From: Tetragenococcus sp.
GTDB taxonomy: Bacteria > Bacillota > Bacilli > Lactobacillales > Enterococcaceae
Length of the DNA: 39,251 nt
Reading direction: 5' to 3'
NCBI GenBank assembly: GCA_030462125.1
Contig: JAKDZT010000004.1
Span: 1 to 39,251, forward strand
Shown here: piece after piece, positions 29,434 through 37,608 of the stretch
Position numbering within the stretch: position 1 is the stretch's first letter
Layout of the letters: every line of letters begins with the position of its first letter
Translations under genes and position numbers: made by a program
Notes under the pieces: model-generated
What the model was told of the DNA's origin: nothing
What the model saw: the letters and a program-made list of their open reading frames with translations, nothing else
Database searches by the model: none

Positions 29434-30849
29434 ATGGCAATTGATTGGCAAAAAGAAGTCGATGCAAGAAAAGACGACTTTTTAAATGACTTAAAAGAAT
29501 TAATAAAGGTAAAAAGTGAACGAGAAGATGACAAAATAACAGAAGATGCGCCGTTTGGTCCTGGACCACGCGATGCATTAAATCATATGCTTTCTTATGG
29601 TGAACGTGATGGTTTCACTGTTAAAAATGTGGATAATTATGCAGGACATATTGAATTTGGCGAAGGCGATGAAACATTAGGTATTTTTGGTCATATGGAT
29701 GTTGTCCCTGCAGGAGATGATTGGGAAACAGACCCTTACGATCCAGTTGTCAAAGACGGGAAACTATTCGCGCGTGGTTCTTCAGATGATAAAGGGCCAA
29801 GTATGGCAGCCTATTATGCGATGAAGATTATTAAAGAACTGGATTTGCCATTATCTAAAAAAGTACGTTTTGTCGTAGGTTCAGACGAAGAAAGCGGCTG
29901 GGGTGACATGGATCACTATTTTGAAAAAGAAGATACCCCTGATCTTGGCTTTTCTCCTGATGCAGAATTTCCGATTATCAATGGGGAAAAAGGGAATGTC
30001 TCCATCCAAGTCCATATAGGCGTTGGGAATGAAGGTAGCTACACCTTAGAAAAATTCCAAGGGGGTCTACGCGATAACATGGTACCTACAGGTGCTTCTG
30101 CCAAAGTAACAACGACAACTGCTGAACAAGCAGAAGCGATGAATATTGCTTTTTCTGAATATCTTGGGATAAACCCAATATCAGGTACATGTACGATAAA
30201 TAATGAGACAACGCTTATCTTCCAAGTAGCTGGAAAAGGTTCCCATGGTGCTAGTCCACAATTTGGTCATAATGCCGCCACTTGGTTGGCAGGATTTTTA
30301 GACAATTATGATTTTGCTGGGGGTGCCAAGAACTTTTTGCATGTTGCCGCAGCTTATGTTCATGAAGATTTCTATGGTGAAAAATTAGGTGTAGATTTTG
30401 AAGATCCTAAAATGGGTAAACTAACGATGAATGCAGGAATTTTTGACTTCGATGTAGCCAAAGAGAATGCCTTTATTAATTTGAACTTCCGTTACCCACA
30501 AGGAACTTCCGCAGAAACATTACAAGCTAGTATAAATGATGCGATTGGCGAATACGATGTTAGCTTAACTGTAGGCGGACATCATATGCTACCTCATTAT
30601 GTTCCCCAAGAAGATCCGTTAGTTACAACGTTATTGGACGTCTACGAAGCACATACTGGTGAAAAAGGGGAAGAACAAATTATCGGTGGAGGCACGTATG
30701 GACGTTTATTAGAACGTGGCGTTGCTTTTGGAGCAATGTTCCCTGATTCTGTAGACACTATGCACCAAGCCAATGAATTTATGGCCCTAGATGATTTGTA
30801 TCGTGCGACGGCTATTTATGCAGATGCGATTTATCGACTAGCAAAATAA
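29434..30849 (+). CDS. pepV: Dipeptidase PepV (M20 family)
   Basis: FGHMDVVPAGDDWETDPYDPVVKDGKLFARGSSDDKGPSMAAYYAMK, GSDEESGWGDMDHYF, IIGGGTYGR. Confidence 0.96.
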   Translation: MAIDWQKEVDARKDDFLNDLKELIKVKSEREDDKITEDAPFGPGPRDALNHMLSYGERDGFTVKNVDNYAGHIEFGEGDETLGIFGHMDVVPAGDDWETDPYDPVVKDGKLFARGSSDDKGPSMAAYYAMKIIKELDLPLSKKVRFVVGSDEESGWGDMDHYFEKEDTPDLGFSPDAEFPIINGEKGNVSIQVHIGVGNEGSYTLEKFQGGLRDNMVPTGASAKVTTTTAEQAEAMNIAFSEYLGINPISGTCTINNETTLIFQVAGKGSHGASPQFGHNAATWLAGFLDNYDFAGGAKNFLHVAAAYVHEDFYGEKLGVDFEDPKMGKLTMNAGIFDFDVAKENAFINLNFRYPQGTSAETLQASINDAIGEYDVSLTVGGHHMLPHYVPQEDPLVTTLLDVYEAHTGEKGEEQIIGGGTYGRLLERGVAFGAMFPDSVDTMHQANEFMALDDLYRATAIYADAIYRLAK

Positions 30850-30864
30850 TCGAATAAGTTTAGT

Positions 30865-30915
30865 TAAAAAATTCCGAGTAAGACGTCTTTTTCTACGTCG
30901 CTCGGAATTTTTTTA
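30865..30915 (+). terminator. Terminator downstream of pepV
   Basis: AAATTCCGAG..AGACGT ... ACGTCgCTCGGAATTTTTTT. Confidence 0.85.
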
Positions 30916-30922
30916 TTATAAA

Positions 30923-30959
30923 AAAAGTGACCAAAAACTAGTATGCTTTTGGTCACTTA
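30923..30959 (-). terminator. Terminator of the PepSY-domain gene
   Basis: AAGTGACCAAAA ... TTTTGGTCACTT, U-run on the minus strand. Confidence 0.85.
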
Positions 30960-30961
30960 CT

Positions 30962-31309
30962 TTAGATAGCGCTACGTTTGATATCGAGTACGCTGCCGGT
31001 TCTGGCATCGGCCACAAATTCATACGTAATCAAATGGTTATCTTCTAACCGCGTAATTCCGCCATTGTAACCTTCTGTGCGAACGGCAAACTTGCGTACT
31101 GGTTGTTTTTCAAAATTAATCCAAGAACCTTCTATAGGGCCTTCTTTCAAAAAGGCTTTTTTGATACCTTGTAAGATGTCATCAGCGGATAATCGTTGTT
31201 TATTTTTAATAAATAACGTAGAAGCGATACCGCTTAAAAGACCAATGCCTACACCGATAGCTACCCCGCCTTTGAAATTACTTACTTGATCTTCTTCATA
31301 CATCGCCAT
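30962..31309 (-). CDS. PepSY domain-containing protein with YtxH-like N-terminal glycine-rich TM
   Basis: FKGGVAIGVGIGLLSGIASTLF TM; RKFAVRTEGYNGGITRLEDNHLITYEFVADARTGSVLDI PepSY-like. Confidence 0.75.
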   Translation of the reverse strand: MAMYEEDQVSNFKGGVAIGVGIGLLSGIASTLFIKNKQRLSADDILQGIKKAFLKEGPIEGSWINFEKQPVRKFAVRTEGYNGGITRLEDNHLITYEFVADARTGSVLDIKRSAI

Positions 31310-31410
31310 GCCTCCCTCGTCTTCTTATAATAAACTTGCTTGTATTTTAACATAGAATACGAAATGTCGTTTAGTAAAAACAATTGCTAATGATTATTTT
31401 TTGCTTTTTT

Positions 31411-31491
31411 TGAACAAAACTAGGGTAAGAACAGCAAAGGGACCCTAGATTTGAACAAAACTAGAGTAGGAATAACAAAGGGACCCTAGAT
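31411..31491. repeat. Tandem 41-bp direct repeat (2 copies) with internal dyads
   Basis: TGAACAAAACTAGGGTAAGAACAGCAAAGGGACCCTAGAT then TGAACAAAACTAGAGTAGGAATAACAAAGGGACCCTAGAT, offset 41. Confidence 0.9.
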
Positions 31492-31601
31492 TTTGTTATT
31501 ATCTCATAACTTTGTCCGACTTATTTTTTCTCATGTCTTTTTTATCCTTGAATTTGCGTTATAATAAAATGCATAAGATATAAATGGAAAAGGAGGTTGC
31601 T

Positions 31602-32702
31602 TTGGCCTTTTTGCCAAACAATAATATGGAAGATAAAACATTTCAACGAATTAAAGAATTAACAGAGCTACAAGGAACGAGTGGATTTGAACAAGACATT
31701 CGGGCTTATATGAAAGAAGCGATATCACCTCTAGTTGACGATGTCGAACAAGATGGTTTAGGGGGGATTTTTGGAATTCGGCTGCACGAAGACACAACAG
31801 CGCCACGTGTCATGGTTGCAGCGCACATGGATGAAGTTGGATTTATGGTTACTCAAATTACGGATCGCGGATTATTTGAAGTAACGCCTCTAGGTGGTTG
31901 GAATCCTTATGTGGTTTCGGCGCAACGTTTTACTTTGAAAACGGCAAAAGGCGACTATCCTTGTATTTCTTCATCAGTCCCACCACATCTTTTACGAGGA
32001 ACTGCAGGTCAAAAATCTGTGCAAGTGACGGATATTTTATTTGATGCTGGCTTTGAATCCAAAGAAGAAGCAGAAGAATATGGCGTACGCCCTGGCGATA
32101 CCCTGGTTCCTCAAGTTGAAACGACGAAAACAGCGAATGGAAAAAATATCATCGCAAAATCATGGGACAACCGTTACGGATGTACGGTAGTTTTAGAAGC
32201 CTTGGAAGCCTTAAAAAATGAAAAATTAGGCCACACGTTGATTGCAGGTGCTGATGTGCAAGAAGAAGTGGGTTTGCGAGGTGTAAAACCGGCAGTAACC
32301 AAATTTGATCCGGATTTGTTTTTTGCGGTCGATTGTTCCGCAGCAGATGATACGAAAACCAAAAAGGGGACCTTCGGACACTTAGGTGAAGGCACGTTAT
32401 TACGTATCTACGATCCAGGTTTGATCATGTTACCACGCTTAAAAGAATATTTGTTGGATACAGCAGAAACCCATAATATTCCTTATCAATATTTCGTTTC
32501 AAAAGGGGGTACTGATGCCGGTAATGCACACACTACGAATCATGGGATTCCAAGTTCGGTTATTGGAGTATGTGGACGCTATATTCATACGCACCAAACA
32601 ATGTTTAATATTGCTGACTTTGAAGCTGCGCGCGAAATGCTGATCCAGGTATTAAAAGGTCTAGATAAAAGTACTGTAGAAACGATTGTTAAGGGGAAAT
32701 AG
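31602..32702 (+). CDS. pepA: Glutamyl aminopeptidase PepA (M42 family); start TTG 31602 or ATG 31626
   Basis: LQGTSGFEQDIRAYMKE, AAHMDEVGFMVTQI, SWDNRYGCTVVLEAL, DVQEEVGLRGV, KGGTDAGNAHTTNHGIPSSVIG. Confidence 0.93.
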   Translation: MAFLPNNNMEDKTFQRIKELTELQGTSGFEQDIRAYMKEAISPLVDDVEQDGLGGIFGIRLHEDTTAPRVMVAAHMDEVGFMVTQITDRGLFEVTPLGGWNPYVVSAQRFTLKTAKGDYPCISSSVPPHLLRGTAGQKSVQVTDILFDAGFESKEEAEEYGVRPGDTLVPQVETTKTANGKNIIAKSWDNRYGCTVVLEALEALKNEKLGHTLIAGADVQEEVGLRGVKPAVTKFDPDLFFAVDCSAADDTKTKKGTFGHLGEGTLLRIYDPGLIMLPRLKEYLLDTAETHNIPYQYFVSKGGTDAGNAHTTNHGIPSSVIGVCGRYIHTHQTMFNIADFEAAREMLIQVLKGLDKSTVETIVKGK

Positions 32703-32845
32703 GTAAAGTAAAAGACTAAAAAACCAATTCTAAAAATATTTCAAGAGTAAAATTTATTGAGACAAAACTTTATAGTAACAGGGGTTGTTTTCTTAACCGG
32801 AAAAATAACTTATTTTCTCACATACATGCCACCATTATCCATAAT

Positions 32846-32894
32846 TATTGGAGGCACATCGAGGGAAGTTACCTCCAATAGTTTTATCGATGTG
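32846..32894. repeat. Two interleaved perfect inverted repeats (pseudoknot order A-B-A'-B')
   Basis: A 32846-32854 TATTGGAGG, B 32855-32862 CACATCGA, A' 32872-32880 CCTCCAATA, B' 32887-32894 TCGATGTG. Confidence 0.85.
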
Positions 32895-32968
32895 ACAAAT
32901 TTCAAATATAACGATTTTGAGCAAAAAATGATACAATGAAATTAGTAAAAAAAGAAAGTTGGCGAGCT

Positions 32969-33283
32969 ATGATTATTCCAAAAGACGTCGAAGAATTAGC
33001 TGATTATGTAGAAAATGGGACAAATGTCTTTTGTTTTATGGCAGATTGGTGTGGCGATTGCCGATTTATTAAGCCATTTCTACCGGAAATTGAAGCAGAC
33101 TTCCCTAATTTGCAGTTTATCGAAGTCGACCGTGATCAATATATCGATATTGCAAAAATGTGGGATGTTTACGGTATTCCGAGTTTTGTTGTTGTCAAAG
33201 ATGGCGAGGAAAGCGGACGTCTCGTGAATAAAAAAAGAAAAACAAAAGAAGAGATTGAAACTTTTCTAGCTAGTGTAGGATAA
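32969..33283 (+). CDS. Thioredoxin-family protein with CGDC active-site motif
   Basis: MIIPKDVEELADYVENGTNVFCFMADWCGDCRFIKPFLPEI, YGIPSFVVVKDG; start at 32969 by fold, upstream ORF extension has no domain. Confidence 0.9.
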   Translation: MIIPKDVEELADYVENGTNVFCFMADWCGDCRFIKPFLPEIEADFPNLQFIEVDRDQYIDIAKMWDVYGIPSFVVVKDGEESGRLVNKKRKTKEEIETFLASVG

Positions 33284-33304
33284 AAATTAAAAAGGGTGAG
33301 AAAA

Positions 33305-33763
33305 ATGGATCAAAGCTATCAAACAGTTTTAGTCGGCGTGGATGGTTCTTCTCAAGCACAAGAAGCGTTTGAAAAAGCGATTGAAGTAGCCAGGAGAAAT
33401 GATGGACGAGTTATCGTTGTCAAAGTCATTGAACAACAAGTTCCTTCAACCATGGGATTTGCACCCTTAGGCGAATCGGTCCTTGCGCAAGAAGAAAAAG
33501 ACGCGAACGAATTGATTCAAGAATGCAAAGACTATGCTGCTTCTGTTTCCTTTGAAAATATTGAAGGTGTGGTCGTTTACGGTTCGACCAAAATGGTTTT
33601 AACTGCTGAATTACCGGAAAAATACGGGGTGGATTTGGTCATGGTGGGCCAATCTGGGCTAAATGCGGTCGAACGCTTTATCACAGGTAGCGTAGCCAGT
33701 TACGTTATTCGAGAAGCACCCTGTGATGTATTAATTATTACACCTAGTGAAGCAGAATCGTAA
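33305..33763 (+). CDS. Universal stress protein UspA family
   Basis: VLVGVDGSSQAQEAFEKAIEVAR, MVGQSGLNAVERFITGSVASYVIREAPCDVLII. Confidence 0.93.
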   Translation: MDQSYQTVLVGVDGSSQAQEAFEKAIEVARRNDGRVIVVKVIEQQVPSTMGFAPLGESVLAQEEKDANELIQECKDYAASVSFENIEGVVVYGSTKMVLTAELPEKYGVDLVMVGQSGLNAVERFITGSVASYVIREAPCDVLIITPSEAES

Positions 33764-33821
33764 ACTGCTTTTGTATGAATTATTAGAAAATGTTGTGTAA
33801 TGAATTTTAGGAGGAACAATT

Positions 33822-34433
33822 TTGATTTTTGCTTATAATCCGGTCTACGTCGGTGATACATTGATGATCATCACAGATGATGACAAAGGCCTACCACAAG
33901 AGGTGACACGTGCAGGAAGGGTTGCCAGAATTCAAACAGAAGACAAACGCACAGTTGGTTGGAATATTTTTGGTATTTCCCAAATAATGGCTTTACAAGA
34001 TGTGGGTCAAGTAGAACTTACAGGTGAACAAATTGATTTATTAAATGATACTTTGCATGTTGCGGGTTTTACTGAAACCTTGCCTAAAGAAGAGTCACCT
34101 AAACTAGTCGTCGGTTATGTGAAAACGTGTGAAGCGCACAAAGATAGTGATCATTTGTCGGTTACTGAGGTAGAAGTTGATCGAGGAGAGACTTTGCAGA
34201 TTGTCTGTGGTGCGCCCAACATTCGTGAAGGCTTAAAAGTTGTAGTGGCAAAGCCAGGGGTGATGATGCCTGATGGGACGATGATCTGGCCTGGGAAATT
34301 ACGAGGCGTCGAAAGTTATGGCATGATTTGCTCGGCAAGAGAACTACACTTACCCAATGCTTCTAAAAAACGTGGGATATTAGAATTGCCACAAGATAAA
34401 GTTGTAGGAGAGCCGTTTACTATTGAATCATAA
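33822..34433 (+). CDS. ytpR: YtpR family tRNA-binding domain protein
   Basis: VVGYVKTCEAHKDSDHLSVTEVEVDRGETLQIVCGAPNIREGLKVVVAKPGVMMPDGTMI; TTG start with AGGAGG RBS. Confidence 0.9.
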   Translation: MIFAYNPVYVGDTLMIITDDDKGLPQEVTRAGRVARIQTEDKRTVGWNIFGISQIMALQDVGQVELTGEQIDLLNDTLHVAGFTETLPKEESPKLVVGYVKTCEAHKDSDHLSVTEVEVDRGETLQIVCGAPNIREGLKVVVAKPGVMMPDGTMIWPGKLRGVESYGMICSARELHLPNASKKRGILELPQDKVVGEPFTIES

Positions 34434-34438
34434 AAAAA

Positions 34439-34472
34439 CAGGACGAGGTCTAAAATGGCCTCGTCCTTTTCT
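34439..34472. terminator. Bidirectional terminator between convergent ytpR and htrA
   Basis: AGGACGAGG ... CCTCGTCCTTTT, A-run on the opposite flank. Confidence 0.8.
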
Positions 34473-34481
34473 ATCTCTTTA

Positions 34482-35762
34482 TTATTGGTTACTGTTATTT
34501 CCTTCAATGATGGATTGATCTTCTGATAATTCAACATTTACGGACTCTGGATTGCCTTTGCGATAAAATGTAAGTTTCAAGTTGTCGCCTACGGATTTTT
34601 TATACAAGGCAGCTCGTAATTCAGTAGAATTTTCGATTTCTTCGTCGTCCACTTTTGTAATGACATCATATTGTTCTAAACCTGCTTCACTTGCCGGCGT
34701 ATCATTTCCTGGGTCTTGAACGACCACACCATTTTCTACAGAATCAGGCACCTGCAAGATTTGTTCTCTTTGTTCAGTAGAAATAGCATTTAAATCAAGC
34801 ATGGAAATACCAAGAGCAGGACGAGTAATTTCCCCGTTTTGTTCTAATTCGTTAATAACGTCGGTTACATCGTTACTTGGAATGGCAAATCCCATACCTT
34901 CAACGCTTACGCCTGCTTGACCAGAACTAGCAATTTTGCTGGAATTAATACCGACGACTTGACCACTAGCATTGATCAAAGGCCCGCCAGAATTTCCGGG
35001 GTTAATCGCAGCATCTGTTTGGATTGCATTGGTGCTAACATCATCCCCTGACTCATCTTCACTTTCCACTAAACGATTTAAAGAAGAAATAATTCCTTGT
35101 GTTACAGAATTGGCATAATCAGAACCTAAAGGAGAGCCAATGGCGATAGCAGGTTCACCTACTTGTAATTCATCTGAATCGCCAAATGTTGCAGCAGTAT
35201 CTACATTATCCGAAGAAATTTGCAAGACAGCTAAGTCAGTATAAGCATCTGTTCCGACAAGTTCGGCGCTTTCTCTGGAGCCATCTGCCAGTAAAACTTC
35301 TAAGCCACTTTGACCTGCAACCACGTGATTATTGGTTACGATATAGGCATTATCATCATCCGTTTTATAAATCACGCCGCTTCCTTCGCCTGCGGGTTGT
35401 TCTTCATCATCGTTGTCACCTTCTGGTTGCTCTGTATCAAAAAAACCGCCATTTTCTTCTGGTGAAGAGTTTTGTAAATTAACAATAGAAACGACGGAAT
35501 CTTGCACCTTATTGACTGCAGAAGTCGTATCGCTATCGACGTCAACTTTCACATCGCTGACCTGTACATCATCATTGTCATCTGTTACACCAGATGTGGA
35601 GGTCGCTTCTTCTGATTGGAAAGGATTGCCTGTACCGCCGGCAAAGTAATAAAATCCACCGATAACAAGTATCCCACCGATCAATCCACCTAGCAGACCA
35701 ATTCCAAACTTTTTCAACCACCCATTCTTTTTAGAACGAGGAGTGACATCTTTTTTTGCCAT
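34482..35762 (-). CDS. htrA: HtrA/DegP-like S1C serine protease with PDZ domain
   Basis: N-terminal TM anchor; VTNNHVVAG, DLAVLQI, QTDAAINPGNSGGPLINASGQVVGIN; C-terminal PDZ; ATG 35762 has better RBS spacing than 35768. Confidence 0.94.
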   Translation of the reverse strand: MAKKDVTPRSKKNGWLKKFGIGLLGGLIGGILVIGGFYYFAGGTGNPFQSEEATSTSGVTDDNDDVQVSDVKVDVDSDTTSAVNKVQDSVVSIVNLQNSSPEENGGFFDTEQPEGDNDDEEQPAGEGSGVIYKTDDDNAYIVTNNHVVAGQSGLEVLLADGSRESAELVGTDAYTDLAVLQISSDNVDTAATFGDSDELQVGEPAIAIGSPLGSDYANSVTQGIISSLNRLVESEDESGDDVSTNAIQTDAAINPGNSGGPLINASGQVVGINSSKIASSGQAGVSVEGMGFAIPSNDVTDVINELEQNGEITRPALGISMLDLNAISTEQREQILQVPDSVENGVVVQDPGNDTPASEAGLEQYDVITKVDDEEIENSTELRAALYKKSVGDNLKLTFYRKGNPESVNVELSEDQSIIEGNNSNQ

Positions 35763-35928
35763 GAACATTACCTCCTTGGTAATTTCTATATCTCTAGTAT
35801 AATATCATAAGGTAAGTCTAGTCTACTGCCAGACTTTGAAATAATTATGAAAAACTTGAGATAAAAAATTTTCAAAAGGTTGAAGAAAACAAATTCCACA
35901 GCTACTGTGCAAAATTTTGCGGAAAAGT

Positions 35929-36075
35929 TGTGCATAATTAACGTCATTTTTATCCACAAGTCTGTGGAAAAAGTGGATGTTTTTGTTTAAAACATACGTT
36001 CCTATAAAAAACCTTGCTGTAAAAGGGACGTTTTCCACAGAAAACTGGGGATAACTCTATGCAAACTGTGTATAA
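35929..36075. promoter_or_regulatory. Cluster of DnaA-box-like 9-mers between htrA and rlmH
   Basis: TTATGCACA(-) 35929-35937, TTATCCACA(+) 35950-35958, TTTTCCACA(-) 35963-35971, TTTTCCACA(+) 36031-36039, TTATCCCCA(-) 36046-36054, TTATACACA(-) 36067-36075; three match TTATNCACA exactly. Confidence 0.75.
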
Positions 36076-36105
36076 CTATGTTGAAAAAGTAAAAGGAGAC
36101 CATTT

Positions 36106-36585
36106 ATGAACATTAAAATAATCAGTGTAGGAAAATTAAAAGAAAAATATTTAGTCCAAGGAATTCAAGAATATACGAAACGATTACAAGCTTATACTAA
36201 AATTCAGCTTATTGAAGTTCCAGATGAAAAAGCGCCAGAAAACTTGACTGAAACAGAAATGTCTTTGGTAAAAGAAAAAGAAGGAAAACGCATCTTAGCC
36301 AAAGTTCGTGATACCGAGTTTGTATTTGCACTGGCGATTGATGGAAAAAATCCCACCAGTGAAGCTTTTGCCAAGCAACTTGACCAACTGGTTACACAAG
36401 GAAAGAGTAACTTAACCTTTGTCATTGGTGGTTCGTTAGGTTTGAGCACGGAGGTTCTAAAAAGAAGTAATGCACAGCTTTCTTTTGGAAACATGACCTA
36501 CCCTCATCAGTTGATGCGTTTAATTTTAGTCGAACAAATTTATCGGGCGTTTCGGATTAATCGTGGTGAGCCGTATCATAAATGA
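36106..36585 (+). CDS. rlmH: 23S rRNA (pseudouridine1915-N3)-methyltransferase RlmH
   Basis: [70 protein letters not shown]. Confidence 0.97.
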   Translation: MNIKIISVGKLKEKYLVQGIQEYTKRLQAYTKIQLIEVPDEKAPENLTETEMSLVKEKEGKRILAKVRDTEFVFALAIDGKNPTSEAFAKQLDQLVTQGKSNLTFVIGGSLGLSTEVLKRSNAQLSFGNMTYPHQLMRLILVEQIYRAFRINRGEPYHK

Positions 36586-36693
36586 TAATGTTCGTCTTAG
36601 GGAGCTTTAGCGTTTATAATAGGAAGCGAAAGCACGATGTGGAAAAGTCACTGTTTTGACCCATTTTCTTAAACTCCCGAGGAGGGATAAAAA

Positions 36694-37527
36694 ATGGAAC
36701 TGACAAAAGAAGAAGCACTAAGAGAAATTTATAATCTTATCATCAATAAAGGCACACGAGATTGGGAACGATCTGTCCTAACTACGACTAAAGATGAGCT
36801 AGAAGTTGATGGTAATGTTAAGGCTCAACTGGCAAAATTAGAAGAAAAGTTGCGTCCGCTTGCTGTTAGAGATAATTTAACGGGAGATGTCGCTGACTTT
36901 TACTTAAAAATCCTAGGTGAACCAGTGGAAGAAGAACGCTTTGATTTTTCCAAGCATGTGATTGAAGATTTCAATCATCAGGATTATGCGGTATTTGGCG
37001 GCGGCTGTTTTTGGTGTATGGTGGAGCCTTTTGAAACAAAGGATGGGATCGATTCTGTCTTATCAGGTTTTACCGGCGGGCATACACCTCATCCAAGTTA
37101 TGACCAAGTGCTTGGTGGGTTTACAGGACATGTTGAAGCGGTGGAAATTATTTTTGATACTCGGATTATTAGTTATAAGGAACTCGTTGACTTATATTGG
37201 CAACTCATTGATCCAACAGATGAGGCAGGCCAATTTCAGGATAGAGGTTATCAATACCGACCGATCATTTTTGTACGAAATGAACAACAACGACAAACTG
37301 CAGAAGAATCAAAGCAAAAAGTGATTAATTCTGGTAGATATAAGCAACCGATCGTTACTGAAATCCAACCGACAAGTGCTTTTTGGCCAGTAGAAAATCA
37401 CTACCAACAGTTTTATAAAAAACATCCTAAAAGATATAAACGAATCAAACGTTACCGCCAACGCTTTTTACTTTACCAATACCTAAAAGGGGAAGTTCGT
37501 ATGAGGTGGAATAAAGCGAAAAATTAA
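36694..37527 (+). CDS. msrA: Peptide methionine sulfoxide reductase MsrA with ~90-aa N-terminal extension
   Basis: FGGGCFWCMVEPFE catalytic motif, GFTGGHTPHPSYDQV, GHVEAVEI, WQLIDPTDEAGQFQDRGYQYRPIIF. Confidence 0.9.
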   Translation: MELTKEEALREIYNLIINKGTRDWERSVLTTTKDELEVDGNVKAQLAKLEEKLRPLAVRDNLTGDVADFYLKILGEPVEEERFDFSKHVIEDFNHQDYAVFGGGCFWCMVEPFETKDGIDSVLSGFTGGHTPHPSYDQVLGGFTGHVEAVEIIFDTRIISYKELVDLYWQLIDPTDEAGQFQDRGYQYRPIIFVRNEQQRQTAEESKQKVINSGRYKQPIVTEIQPTSAFWPVENHYQQFYKKHPKRYKRIKRYRQRFLLYQYLKGEVRMRWNKAKN

Positions 37528-37550
37528 AAGTTGACGTTCATATTGTCTAT

Positions 37551-37592
37551 AAAAAAAACTGTCTACCAAAAATTACGATAGACAGTTTTTAT
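37551..37592. terminator. Terminator between convergent msrA and uvrC
   Basis: AAACTGTCTA ... TAGACAGTTTTT. Confidence 0.75.
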
Positions 37593-37608
37593 AATGACTA
37601 TGAGAAAC

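Noticed and set aside
32757-32939. 60-aa ORF between pepA and the thioredoxin-like gene
   Set aside because: No RBS, no recognisable domain, and it spans the interleaved inverted repeats; more likely non-coding
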